This document shows positions 17,505 through 25,812 of a stretch of 64,000 bases of DNA, one piece after another. Source of the DNA: Rhodothermaceae bacterium (GTDB taxonomy: Bacteria > Bacteroidota > Rhodothermia > Rhodothermales > Bin80); assembly GCA_009838195.1 (NCBI GenBank), contig VXSC01000047.1:1-64000 (forward strand). The letters run 5' to 3'. The translations under genes and the position numbers were made by a program. Below the pieces are notes generated by a model. It made no database searches. It was not told where the DNA came from and saw only the letters and a list, made by a program, of their open reading frames with translations. How positions within the stretch are numbered: the stretch's first letter is position 1; each line of letters begins with the position of its first letter.

Positions 17505-18632
17505 TTACTCCTCTACACGGAATGCAAACACGGTCTGTGTTTGATATACCTCCCCTGGTCGCAGAATCGAAGACGGAAAGTTTGGCTGATTCGGTGAATC
17601 CGGGTAATACTGAGTCTCCAGACAAAAACCCGACCTTCGCCCATACTGTACTCCATTCTTGCCCGTAATGCTTCCGTCCAGGAAATTCCCCGTATAAAAT
17701 TGCATCCCCGGTTTGGTAGTATGAACTTCGAGAATACGGCCACTCTCGGATTCCAGCACAGTTGCAGCTAGTATCAGATCTCCCGATACGCGATCAAGTA
17801 CAAAATTATGGTCATACCCTCCCCCATATAGCAACTGCTGATCATCGTCATCTATCTGCTCCCCAATCCTTTTTCCTCCTCGAAAATCAAACGCTGTTCC
17901 TTCCACAGAAAAAATTTCTCCGGTTGGAATCAGCGTTGAATCAACTGGTGTGTAGTGACTCGCAGCCAGTGTCAAATGGTGATCCGCTACCGACCCCTCT
18001 CCTGCTAAATTGAAATAAGCATGCTGCGTCAGATTGACGGGCGTGGCTTTATCGGTCGTTGCCTCGTAATCAACAATGAGCCTGTTGTCCTCTGTGAGTA
18101 GATACGTAACACGTACCTCAAGCGTACCTGGGTACCCCTCCTCTCCGTCAGTGCTGACATAGTTCAGGGATACACCCACCTGGTTCGTGTCTTCGATTAT
18201 CTGTTCTACTTCCCAGTTCGCTTTGTCGAATCCTTTTACACCTCCGTGCAAATGGTTCGGACCATTGTTGCGAGCCAGAGTGTAGGTTTCCCCGTCCAGG
18301 GTAAAGGCACCCTCGGCAATACGATTGGCGTATCGGCCTACAATCGAGCCGAAATACGGGTTTGCTTCAAGATAGCCAGCCAGCGAGTCGTATCCCAGTA
18401 CAATATCTTCTATTAAACCATCCCGATCGGGCGTTGCCAAGGAAACTAGGGTCGCCCCATACGTGATGATTGAAGCCTCAGCGCCCGCAGTATTCTGCAA
18501 CCGGAAACGCTCGACCTCTTCCCCATCCGGCAGCGTGCCAAAGTGCGTTCGCTCTACCATTGGTACTGGTGATTCGGGAGTTTGACAGGAAACTACAACT
18601 GCCAAAATAGTGATGATGGGATAAGTACGCAT
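17505..18632 (-). CDS. galM: Aldose 1-epimerase lipoprotein (galactose mutarotase)
   Basis: The 375-residue enzyme interconverts alpha and beta anomers of hexoses. Family residues are all present: the NHLHGG histidine, the QHAYFNL histidine and the catalytic Glu in CLETQYYPDSPN. The N-terminus has a lipobox (AVVVSC, C16), so the mature protein is probably anchored in the outer membrane facing the periplasm and helps use imported sugars. Length matches the periplasmic branch of the family. It lies downstream of a small unknown gene with a 6-base gap. Confidence 0.9.
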   Translation of the reverse strand: MRTYPIITILAVVVSCQTPESPVPMVERTHFGTLPDGEEVERFRLQNTAGAEASIITYGATLVSLATPDRDGLIEDIVLGYDSLAGYLEANPYFGSIVGRYANRIAEGAFTLDGETYTLARNNGPNHLHGGVKGFDKANWEVEQIIEDTNQVGVSLNYVSTDGEEGYPGTLEVRVTYLLTEDNRLIVDYEATTDKATPVNLTQHAYFNLAGEGSVADHHLTLAASHYTPVDSTLIPTGEIFSVEGTAFDFRGGKRIGEQIDDDDQQLLYGGGYDHNFVLDRVSGDLILAATVLESESGRILEVHTTKPGMQFYTGNFLDGSITGKNGVQYGRRSGFCLETQYYPDSPNQPNFPSSILRPGEVYQTQTVFAFRVEE

Positions 18633-18638
18633 ATGCTA

Positions 18639-18926
18639 TCAATTTTTTAACCAGCCGGGCAGAACCTCATTTTCCTCTATGGTCTCCATATCCTGAATGA
18701 CATACCACCCTTCGTTTTGGGAATTATACGACAAACCGTGGCTTATAAGCTGTACAGTTCTCGGAACAGGATACTGGTAGCGTCGCGTGATACGAATTTC
18801 ACCCCCAATTCCCACAGTTTCCCCCTCCTGAACGACCTTTTTCGGGTATAGCGCCAAAACACAACGTATATATCCACTCACGGTGATCGAATGGCACAGA
18901 TGGTTTTTGTCAAAATCGTCAAACAA
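18639..18926 (-). CDS. Small unknown protein upstream of the epimerase
   Basis: This 95-residue protein has no signal peptide and a strand-rich middle (GEIRITRRYQYPVPRTVQL). It ends 6 bases before the epimerase start, so the two may share a transcript. It is divergent from the pilus operon that begins 60 bases away. I do not recognise the family; composition and codon pattern look like a real gene, but the evidence is modest. Confidence 0.45.
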   Translation of the reverse strand: MFDDFDKNHLCHSITVSGYIRCVLALYPKKVVQEGETVGIGGEIRITRRYQYPVPRTVQLISHGLSYNSQNEGWYVIQDMETIEENEVLPGWLKN

Positions 18927-18953
18927 TCATAATTCCCCGCAGAAATCAAACAG

Positions 18954-18983
18954 TATACATGCTACATACTAAGTACATGTATA
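18954..18983. promoter_or_regulatory. Inverted repeat before the pilus operon
   Basis: The arms tatacatg (18954-18961) and catgtata (18976-18983) are perfect complements, spaced 14 bases apart, ending 3 bases before the first ATG of the pilus operon. The position suits an operator or a 5' leader hairpin controlling the operon and possibly the divergent minus-strand gene. Confidence 0.45.
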
Positions 18984-18986
18984 TAG

Positions 18987-19487
18987 ATGAAGTATTTCTA
19001 TTGTGGAGCGGGCACTTTGGTGGTGGCACTGGTGCTGGTGTTTTGGAGGCCAACAGACAGGCCCACACCCGGGGAGCTCTACCTTCGTGCGGCGCATGAT
19101 TCGTCCGTCGTCGCACGGGCCATTGTGAGCGATAGTGCGGCGAGCCCCCTCGCAAAACAGCTCGTGACCGACCTGCTGACCCGTGAAATCCTCGTACGCA
19201 TCGAAAAGACGGGGCGCTGCGGAGCGGTCATGGATCACTACGACGCTCTGAACCTCCGCCTACAGGCAACTAAGGATCTCCTCGAACAGGCATTCCTCGC
19301 CGCACGGCCCGTACAGCTCTACGAGGATGATCAGCTACGCTGCTTTGCTTATTCGATCACCTACCACATCCCACTCCCCCAGCCGATGAACTGGCGGAAT
19401 CATCTGCTGACAAAAGTCCCTCTGCAACTGACCCTCATTCATCCGATGGACGATTTCAAACACTTCAAACCAGAGTCAAATGATTAA
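18987..19487 (+). CDS. Unknown exported or membrane-anchored protein, first gene of the pilus operon
   Basis: The 166-residue protein has an N-terminal hydrophobic anchor (about residues 6-20) and a helical body with two Cys residues (positions about 78 and 118). I recognise no domain. It overlaps the next gene by 8 bases and so belongs to the same operon as the pilins, chaperone and usher. The small anchored domain could be a periplasmic assembly factor. This role is inferred from position only. Confidence 0.55.
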   Translation: MKYFYCGAGTLVVALVLVFWRPTDRPTPGELYLRAAHDSSVVARAIVSDSAASPLAKQLVTDLLTREILVRIEKTGRCGAVMDHYDALNLRLQATKDLLEQAFLAARPVQLYEDDQLRCFAYSITYHIPLPQPMNWRNHLLTKVPLQLTLIHPMDDFKHFKPESND

Positions 19488-20148
19488 AGTACTCGCAACC
19501 ACTCTCCTTGTATGCGGCACTGTGCAAGCTTCGAACGCGCAGCAGTTTGATCAACTTACACGCCCGGTCGCCACGCTGACCGATAGTACTCAGATCTGGG
19601 CGATGCTAGATGCGCTCCTGATTCCGGCAATCGGACACGTCCATCAGGCGGATGTCGTGGATGTGACCGCCAATGGGTTCGGCCCCAATGACCTGGTGAT
19701 CCTCTACCCCTCCATGGAGACCTATGAGATCGGTAGTGATGTGCCTCACCTGTTGCAAACGTCCATGAAATCATGGGAGATCGCCGCCGATTACCGGCTT
19801 GATGCCACACGTCAGGAAGCACTGCGCATCCCCTTAGATGCCCATCTGCGTCAGGATGCACGCGCAGCACTCACTGGAGATGTACTCAGTATGGTAGCCC
19901 ACTATTATGAAGGAGATGCGTTTGATTTGCGCATGTCGCAGGATCCCCACGGCGTACGCTTGGAAATCTGGAATTATGACCCAGAAGCCCTGCGCTATCG
20001 ACAGCCGTCCATCCCAGTGAGTCAGGACACGCTCTGGCAGACATTCCGATTCGCGGCACCGGCGGTCGTGATGGCCTTCAAGGATGCGACAGGCTGCATT
20101 GAGACCTACGCCGAAGAGGGCCAGGTCCGTACGCGTCCATGCGAATGA
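19480..20148 (+). CDS. Unknown secreted protein of the pilus operon
   Basis: This 222-residue protein has a signal peptide cleaved near ASNAQQ and a soluble mixed alpha/beta body with two C-terminal Cys residues (near CIETY and at RPCE). It does not look like a pilin: there is no DUF4402-type strand pattern. It overlaps both neighbours by a few bases. Possible roles are tip adhesin, minor subunit or periplasmic regulator; none is supported by a recognisable motif. Confidence 0.55.
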   Translation: MIKVLATTLLVCGTVQASNAQQFDQLTRPVATLTDSTQIWAMLDALLIPAIGHVHQADVVDVTANGFGPNDLVILYPSMETYEIGSDVPHLLQTSMKSWEIAADYRLDATRQEALRIPLDAHLRQDARAALTGDVLSMVAHYYEGDAFDLRMSQDPHGVRLEIWNYDPEALRYRQPSIPVSQDTLWQTFRFAAPAVVMAFKDATGCIETYAEEGQVRTRPCE

Positions 20149-20630
20149 ATACCATCCTTTTTGTGATCCTGATAGCATCCCCTACCTATGCACAGGCCGT
20201 GGATACCGAGGTGCGACTCGAACTCCGCGTTCCGCAGGCCACCTGTGCACTGGTGATTCAGGAGCATGTGGACTTTGGCCCAGTCACGGGGCAGCAAGAG
20301 GTGCTTCGCCTGTCCCCATCGTCTAACAGATACCAGACGCCGGGTCGATTCACTCTCTCGGGGCAATATGCCTGGGAGTACATGGTCAGTATTGATTTTC
20401 CAAGCCAGATCACCGGCCCGGGAACTCCTCTGGCCTATGAAGGGCAATGGGAGCAGGCAATCGCGGCTACCGGGTCATTCAAGATGATTCCAGGATTGGC
20501 ATTCCATCAATCTGCAGAAGAGCCCTTCGAACGACATTTTCGTGTCGGAGGCCGGATCCGGGGACTCTCCACGAACACACCACCCGGCTTGTATAGCGGA
20601 CAAATTTCAATCACCGTGACCTGTAACTAA
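20139..20630 (+). CDS. DUF4402-like fimbrial subunit 1
   Basis: The 163-residue secreted protein has a signal peptide (to about SPTYA) and a beta-sandwich pattern: an early Cys in TCALVIQEHVDFGPVT, middle strands and a closing YSGQISITVTCN. The early and final Cys could form the conserved disulfide. The V-x-FG-x-V pattern after the first Cys and the final strand match DUF4402/spore-coat-U-type pilins, which chaperone-usher systems assemble. It is the first of three consecutive pilin-like genes. The ATG at 20139 overlaps the previous gene; an alternative ATG lies six bases later. Confidence 0.6.
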   Translation: MRMNTILFVILIASPTYAQAVDTEVRLELRVPQATCALVIQEHVDFGPVTGQQEVLRLSPSSNRYQTPGRFTLSGQYAWEYMVSIDFPSQITGPGTPLAYEGQWEQAIAATGSFKMIPGLAFHQSAEEPFERHFRVGGRIRGLSTNTPPGLYSGQISITVTCN

Positions 20631-20632
20631 TA

Positions 20633-21178
20633 ATGAGATCCATCATCACATTCCTTGTTCTGAACCTCTGGTGGGCCGTTCCCATGTTCGGGCAATCCAC
20701 TACGGTAACGGCATCCATCTCCCTTTCCACTCCCTCGCCGTCATGCACGATCTCTGGGGTCTCCAATCTTAATTATGGCACCGTAGAGAAGCCGGGCAGC
20801 GGTACCGGCTTGATCGTCATAAATGCCCAGACGGGTGCAAGAACCAGCAGCACTTTATCCGTCAGCGGCTCCAGCAGTGTGGGGCAGGCACGCTTGAGCG
20901 GATCCAATGTAGCCAGCTACAGCGTAGCGCGGACATTCCCGTCCACGCTGACCAATTCCAGCAGCAGCTTAACCTACGCGGGTACATGGGCGCAATCCTC
21001 AAACTCAAGCAGCAATTATAGCGCCGTCAGTGGCACCTCGTACAGCGGAACCTCCGGCGGCCCGGGGGCGACATTTACCCATTTTTTCAGGTTTGGCGGC
21101 ACCGTCGGTGACATCACACTCAGTAAGGCGAACGGGACCTATACCGGCACAATCTCACTGGCCGCAACCTGCAATTGA
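20633..21178 (+). CDS. DUF4402-like fimbrial subunit 2, Ser/Gly/Thr-rich
   Basis: The 181-residue secreted protein has a signal peptide (to about PMFGQ) and the same frame as its neighbours: CTISGVSNLNYGTVEKPGSG at the start, FFRFGGTV near the end and a last strand YTGTISLAATCN. It is strikingly rich in Ser, Thr and Gly, as expected for a major shaft subunit with few charged side chains. Two Cys residues sit at the ends of the domain. It is probably the main pilin. The gap to the previous stop is only 2 bases. Confidence 0.65.
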   Translation: MRSIITFLVLNLWWAVPMFGQSTTVTASISLSTPSPSCTISGVSNLNYGTVEKPGSGTGLIVINAQTGARTSSTLSVSGSSSVGQARLSGSNVASYSVARTFPSTLTNSSSSLTYAGTWAQSSNSSSNYSAVSGTSYSGTSGGPGATFTHFFRFGGTVGDITLSKANGTYTGTISLAATCN

Positions 21179-21180
21179 AC

Positions 21181-21699
21181 ATGAAGCGATACCTCCTTTT
21201 GGGACTAACCGTCTTTTCCGGAGCCGCTCAGGCGCAGACGAGCGGCACGATGCAGGTGCAACTGGAGGTACTTCCAAGAGTGCTGACCGTGAGTGTCAGT
21301 AGCAGCCACCTGGACTTCGCACAGCAGCGCGCAGATGCAGGGGCAGTTACCCTGGACCCGGCAACCGGGCTTGCCAGCCATAAGGCGGGCGGCCCCCATG
21401 CGATGGGGGAAGTGATCGTGCAGGGCCCGGCCGGGGCTGGGTTCCTAGTGAGTATTGATTCCCCGGTCACACTCCAACAGACCGGAACCCGCAACGAGGT
21501 CCGCTTTACCTCATCCTGGGCCCAAAGCAGAGGCTGCAACCAAGGAGCATTCATGCTCATCCCCACGAGACAGACCGCTACAGGAGTGCTTGGCAAGGAC
21601 GGATGCGCAGCCCTCCGCTTTGGCGGGACAGTCCACCTCCTGGGAACTGCTCAGGGCCGCTATGCGGGGCACCTCGCAGTCCGAATTACCCCTCTATAG
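21181..21699 (+). CDS. DUF4402-like fimbrial subunit 3
   Basis: The 172-residue secreted protein has a signal peptide ending SGAAQAQ and the pilin pattern: VSSSHLDFAQQRADAG early, ATGLASH in the middle, LRFGGTVHL late and a final strand YAGHLAVRITPL. Unlike its two paralogues it has no terminal Cys, and its two Cys residues are internal. That may mark a specialised base or tip subunit. The ATG at 21181 follows the previous stop by 2 bases; a TTG overlapping that stop is less likely. Confidence 0.6.
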   Translation: MKRYLLLGLTVFSGAAQAQTSGTMQVQLEVLPRVLTVSVSSSHLDFAQQRADAGAVTLDPATGLASHKAGGPHAMGEVIVQGPAGAGFLVSIDSPVTLQQTGTRNEVRFTSSWAQSRGCNQGAFMLIPTRQTATGVLGKDGCAALRFGGTVHLLGTAQGRYAGHLAVRITPL

Positions 21700-21702
21700 A
21701 AA

Positions 21703-22476
21703 ATGATGCGGCTACTCCCCTCTTTGCTGATCGTATGCACATGGCCATTGTGTCAGGTGCATGCCCAGGCCGCACTCAGCGTGACGCCTGCCTATGCCGT
21801 AGTGACCAATGAGCAGCCCTACGGAGCGTTCGTATTGTACAACCAGGGAACGGAAGGAGTAGAAATCACCATCAGCGCCCATTACGGGGTGATTGCTTCC
21901 ACGGACTCCACCACTGCAGTGATGCTGGAAGAGGCCGGAGAGCTGGGAGATCTATCCCGACATCTGACCTTTTTCCCGGACCGGTGCATCCTGCCAGCGG
22001 GCGGGGAGCAGACAGTACGCTATCGCATTCAGGAAGCCCCTGAGGGGGCGCATATTGCACTCATGCACTTCGCGATGCAAGAGCGGGGTGCCATTGTGGA
22101 CGGACAGATCCCCTCTGTGGCCAGTGGACTCAGTATTGTGTACAACCTGGTTGCGCCCTTGATCTATCTCCAGGGCAGAGGCGTGCCGGTTCTGTCTGCC
22201 CGCTTCCTGAAGAGTACATCAGACGAATTGTACCTGTACCTGGAGAATCACAGCCGGTGGCCCTTTATGGGAGGAGTGCGTGTGATCCAGAAGGGTCGGC
22301 AACTTGGCAGAGCCGAGTCCGCCGTCTATACAGCGCGTCTGATACGCATCCCGGTGGCTGAGCTCCCTGAGCAAGGTCCGCTGCATTTGCAATTCGACGG
22401 GGACTATACCGGGTTGTCCCGGGCAACCAAGCGTCACCTGATTGTCCCGGGTCCCATCGATCTGGACTGGTATTGA
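21703..22476 (+). CDS. PapD-like periplasmic pilus chaperone
   Basis: The 257-residue protein has a signal peptide (to about VHAQA) and two Ig-like domains. The first opens LSVTPAYAVVTNEQPYGAF and ends with TFFPDRCILPAGGEQTVRYR, the strand before the hinge where PapD-type chaperones bear their hydrophobic donor residues and conserved basic residue. The second domain is shorter and ends PIDLDWY. Such chaperones fold pilin subunits by donor-strand complementation and deliver them to the usher. Its stop overlaps the usher start, and the three subunit genes precede it. The family is clear by layout but divergent. Confidence 0.7.
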   Translation: MMRLLPSLLIVCTWPLCQVHAQAALSVTPAYAVVTNEQPYGAFVLYNQGTEGVEITISAHYGVIASTDSTTAVMLEEAGELGDLSRHLTFFPDRCILPAGGEQTVRYRIQEAPEGAHIALMHFAMQERGAIVDGQIPSVASGLSIVYNLVAPLIYLQGRGVPVLSARFLKSTSDELYLYLENHSRWPFMGGVRVIQKGRQLGRAESAVYTARLIRIPVAELPEQGPLHLQFDGDYTGLSRATKRHLIVPGPIDLDWY

Positions 22477-24725
22477 TGCGGCAATGGATGCTCTGGGCCA
22501 TGCTGGCGTTCGCCATTTTGCGCACGGCAACCGCACAGGTGCTGATGGAAGTGCCTCTTCTGTTGGAACTGCCCGGCAACGAGCGGTTGATCCGGGCATG
22601 GTATGACGGAGAGGAGTTTCTCGTGGAGGGCAGCGAGCTCTTTCCGGCTCTGGGGTTCACCGTGCAGCGTACAGAAGCAGGACTGGAAGCATTGGATGCG
22701 CTACATCGCTACGCGTTTTCGTGCTCCCCTTCACCCGGCCCATCGTGCAAGATTCTCATGGATGATGTGCTGGACCGTCTTGGCAGTGCGTTGCACTTTG
22801 ATCAAAACCGCCTGCATTTGACTGCATCCTCAGTCGCGACTGCGTTTGATGTACGTTCGCTGCGAACGCGTCAACGCAGCTGGGCCGAGGCCCCAGGACC
22901 TCACTTGTTTGGTCGAACACGCAGCGTGTGGGGCGGGATGATGGTCAATTGGCAGCTACGCCGGGATGCATTTGGAATTCATCCCTCCCTCCGACTCACC
23001 GGCAGTGTTTTGCATGGGAGCATCGAAGCAGATCTGAATCGGGGTCATTCATGGGTCTACCGGTATGACTGGCCAGAGCGAACGTGGTTGACCCAGATCG
23101 AAATGGGACGTGATGCAAATGGATTCGTCGGAGTCTCCATCACGAATATGCCATTGGCAAGGCAGCGCTTACACCGCGTACAGAATCTTCGCGGGCAGTC
23201 TGCCCCGCATGCACTCGTCCAGGCGGTCGTCAGCGGCGAGGTGGTGGATCAGGTACAAGCGGATGCCGAAGGACACTATGAACTGAGCACCCCCGCATGG
23301 TACGGAACCACAAAACTGGAAGTACGCACCCAGCCGCTCGGAGGACGGCGTATGCAATCGGATCATCACTATCTCTTCACACCAACCTCTCTTGTGCCAC
23401 CCGGCAAAGTATTCTATCAACTGCGTGCCAGTGAGGAACACTCTGCCCTGGATCTACAGTATGGCGTACACCCGAGACTGACACTCCAGAGTGCACTGGC
23501 GCTGCATGGCAGACACCCAGAGGCATCTATCGGCTTCACGATGAATCCGATCACGTTCCTGGTGGCTGATACCAAAGTGCAGATCCCATCTGCACACTGG
23601 CTGACCACGCTCCAACTGTGGCGCTCAGGGGGCCAGGTCATGGTTCATCTTGATGGCTGGCGGCGTCAACTCCAGAACCTGCATGTGAACGCATCAGCCA
23701 GTAAAGGCCCGGTCAGTGTACTGCTCCGAGGCACACGATCATCCTTTTTGGCATCCTTCTCCGAATGGGGGCAGCGTCTATCGTTGCACCCCGAAGTCTG
23801 GCTTCATGCCTATAGCGGACTGCTCATGCAAGCCAGCTGGGATGTTGACCGGCTGCACCATGTGGAAAAAGAAACGCATCACCGCTGGCGCTTTGCCACA
23901 GGCTGGGCATTCCCACAGCTTCGAATCATGGGATTTGCGACACAGGACTATATCCAAAAAGCCTATGGCGTGGAGGGAATTCTGACCCTTGGGGGGCCAT
24001 CCCTGGAATTTCGTGTGGGATGGGATGCCGATCATCAAACGGTAGTCGGTAGTCTCAGTCTCCAGATCTCATCACCGTTTGGGAGCCTGTTTGCCCGGGG
24101 GCGTCGGGATACGCACGGAATCTCTAATTCGCAGCAGATTCAGGGGAGCGTGCATCTCTGGGAAACGGTGAGGCTTGCCCCATACGGTCATCAGCAAAGT
24201 GCCACAGAACTTCGAATCTTTGAAGACATCAACGGGAACGGCTTACAGGACCCCGCCGAGCCGATCCTGTCCCATATTGATGCAGAGCTCTATCAGGGCG
24301 GATGGTCACGCCTTCGAACAGGCGCGCTGTATGTGGCTTATCTGGAGCCCTATCAGCGCTACCAAGTCCGCATCCTGGAGGCATCCATTCGGGATCCGGC
24401 CCTTCACCCTGCCACGGGATTGGAGTTCAGCTTTACGGCGGATCCGGGGCGGAGCAAGATCATCCACGTCCCGATGCAGCGACTGATCCCGGTAGTGGGA
24501 AAGATCACCGGACTAGATCGAACACCGCTCAGACTCAAAATCTTTCTGAACCAGTCAGAAGTGACGGATGTGTATCGAGATGGCGGGTTTGCTTTGCATT
24601 TACGCCCTGGACACTACACCCTCACCGTCGTGGATATCCTAGACCAAGACCCGCTCGCCGAAAAAATGATCGAAGTTGGCATCGACCCACTTCATGTTGT
24701 AATTGATCTGGAAAAAATCCCATAG
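22476..24725 (+). CDS. Divergent usher-like outer-membrane protein
   Basis: The 749-residue protein has a signal peptide (to about ATAQ), an N-terminal domain with two Cys residues (near FSCSPSPG and SCKIL), a segment RVQNLRGQSAPHALVQAVVSG plus EGHYELSTPAWYGTTKLEVR that resembles the plug and adjacent strands of ushers, and a long run of alternating amphipathic strands (about residues 310-570). Then comes an EDINGNGLQDPAEPIL loop of the calcium-binding DxNGNGxxD type and two small beta domains. Ushers form the outer-membrane pore that polymerises pilins. Length is close to the usher family. The assignment rests on pattern and position, not on high identity. Confidence 0.6.
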   Translation: MRQWMLWAMLAFAILRTATAQVLMEVPLLLELPGNERLIRAWYDGEEFLVEGSELFPALGFTVQRTEAGLEALDALHRYAFSCSPSPGPSCKILMDDVLDRLGSALHFDQNRLHLTASSVATAFDVRSLRTRQRSWAEAPGPHLFGRTRSVWGGMMVNWQLRRDAFGIHPSLRLTGSVLHGSIEADLNRGHSWVYRYDWPERTWLTQIEMGRDANGFVGVSITNMPLARQRLHRVQNLRGQSAPHALVQAVVSGEVVDQVQADAEGHYELSTPAWYGTTKLEVRTQPLGGRRMQSDHHYLFTPTSLVPPGKVFYQLRASEEHSALDLQYGVHPRLTLQSALALHGRHPEASIGFTMNPITFLVADTKVQIPSAHWLTTLQLWRSGGQVMVHLDGWRRQLQNLHVNASASKGPVSVLLRGTRSSFLASFSEWGQRLSLHPEVWLHAYSGLLMQASWDVDRLHHVEKETHHRWRFATGWAFPQLRIMGFATQDYIQKAYGVEGILTLGGPSLEFRVGWDADHQTVVGSLSLQISSPFGSLFARGRRDTHGISNSQQIQGSVHLWETVRLAPYGHQQSATELRIFEDINGNGLQDPAEPILSHIDAELYQGGWSRLRTGALYVAYLEPYQRYQVRILEASIRDPALHPATGLEFSFTADPGRSKIIHVPMQRLIPVVGKITGLDRTPLRLKIFLNQSEVTDVYRDGGFALHLRPGHYTLTVVDILDQDPLAEKMIEVGIDPLHVVIDLEKIP

Positions 24726-24793
24726 CGATGCGACCAGCATTTGGCAGCCATTACGCGACATTTTCATGTAACATAATTCATCAACCAAAACTC

Positions 24794-25447
24794 ATGACAG
24801 AAACTTTGCAGGATTCAACGCTTCTTTCACAGGAGATACAGACCTTTTCGATTCTTGAGCTATTCAGCCAGGCGGGGGGCTTCCAGTGGCCAATTTTGGC
24901 CGTATTGACCGCCGGACTAATCGTGCTAATGCTTCGGGTTGTACGTCTTGTTCGGGATCATTTGGCTGCGCGTCCACTCATGCAGTTACGTCTGGATTCC
25001 ATCTCTTACACTGCACTGGCAAATGCGCAGCGTAGCGCCGCGGACAGCCTCTATACCCGACTTCTTTCAGGAATGCTGCAACTGCATCGCAATCCCGAAG
25101 CCATGGGGCGGGAAGTCAGCGATGTAGCGACTGCAGCACATACTGCATATCAACGGACACAACGGATCATCAACTACTGCTCCAGCACCGCCGGTGGACT
25201 CGGCCTACTGGGTACGCTGGTTGGGATTTATGCGCTCTTCTCTGCGGGCACACGCGATCCCCAAACCATCTTTGCAGGAATCGCCATCGCGGTTGTCTCT
25301 ACGCTTCTGGGCATTGTGACCAGCATCCTGCTGGAATTCTTTGAGACACTGATGCACGGCCATGTGAGCCGCTATATCGAATCTGCTCAGGTATGGGCAC
25401 AAAAAGTGCGCAGTCGTGTGCTTTTTCTTTCCGAGGAAGATGTATGA
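24794..25447 (+). CDS. MotA/TolQ/ExbB-type proton channel protein
   Basis: The 217-residue inner-membrane protein has three membrane segments: about residues 30-50 (WPILAVLTAGLIVLML), about 135-155 (GGLGLLGTLVGIYALF) and about 165-190 (IFAGIAIAVVSTLLGI). The GLLGTLVG and FAGIAIAVVSTLLGI strings are the ExbB/TolQ core. Such proteins form a pentamer that conducts protons and powers a partner ExbD pair. ATG at 24794 gives the usual length; a farther ATG at 24728 would add an odd leader. The stop overlaps the next start (ATGA). Confidence 0.85.
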   Translation: MTETLQDSTLLSQEIQTFSILELFSQAGGFQWPILAVLTAGLIVLMLRVVRLVRDHLAARPLMQLRLDSISYTALANAQRSAADSLYTRLLSGMLQLHRNPEAMGREVSDVATAAHTAYQRTQRIINYCSSTAGGLGLLGTLVGIYALFSAGTRDPQTIFAGIAIAVVSTLLGIVTSILLEFFETLMHGHVSRYIESAQVWAQKVRSRVLFLSEEDV

Positions 25448-25812
25448 ACGGGTCCCTGATTGTGCGACTGGTAGATATCACGCTTCTATTACTACTGAGT
25501 CTGATGGCTGCTGCCAGCTTTACGACAACAGGGCTTGATCCCCCGTTCACCAATGAACTTGAAGAGGACGGGGTGCTCCTGGCGCCAATGCAGATCGGTA
25601 TTGCACCAGACGGCAGCATCCATACCCAGGACGGAGCATCCATCACCCTGAAAGAGCTCGAGAGTCTTCTGGACCAGTGGCCTGCTGAGGTGGAATTCAT
25701 CGCAGATGCACGGGCACCCGCGGTCAGATTGCTCGCGGTACACGCCGCCGCAAGACATTTTAATCGTCAGGCCGCATTCAGAGTGCGGCAAAGGCAGGGA
25801 GGTGCACCATGA
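25444..25812 (+). CDS. ExbD/TolR-like motor protein 1
   Basis: The 122-residue protein has one N-terminal membrane helix with the conserved proton-carrying Asp (VRLVDITLLLLLSLM, D11) and a small periplasmic domain (residues about 35-122). This is the ExbD/TolR layout. The end is basic and lacks the long C-terminal part of typical ExbD. It is coupled by ATGA overlaps to both the ExbB-like gene and a second ExbD-like gene. The cluster order ExbB-ExbD-ExbD recalls the AglRQS and Tol motors. Confidence 0.75.
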   Translation: MNGSLIVRLVDITLLLLLSLMAAASFTTTGLDPPFTNELEEDGVLLAPMQIGIAPDGSIHTQDGASITLKELESLLDQWPAEVEFIADARAPAVRLLAVHAAARHFNRQAAFRVRQRQGGAP

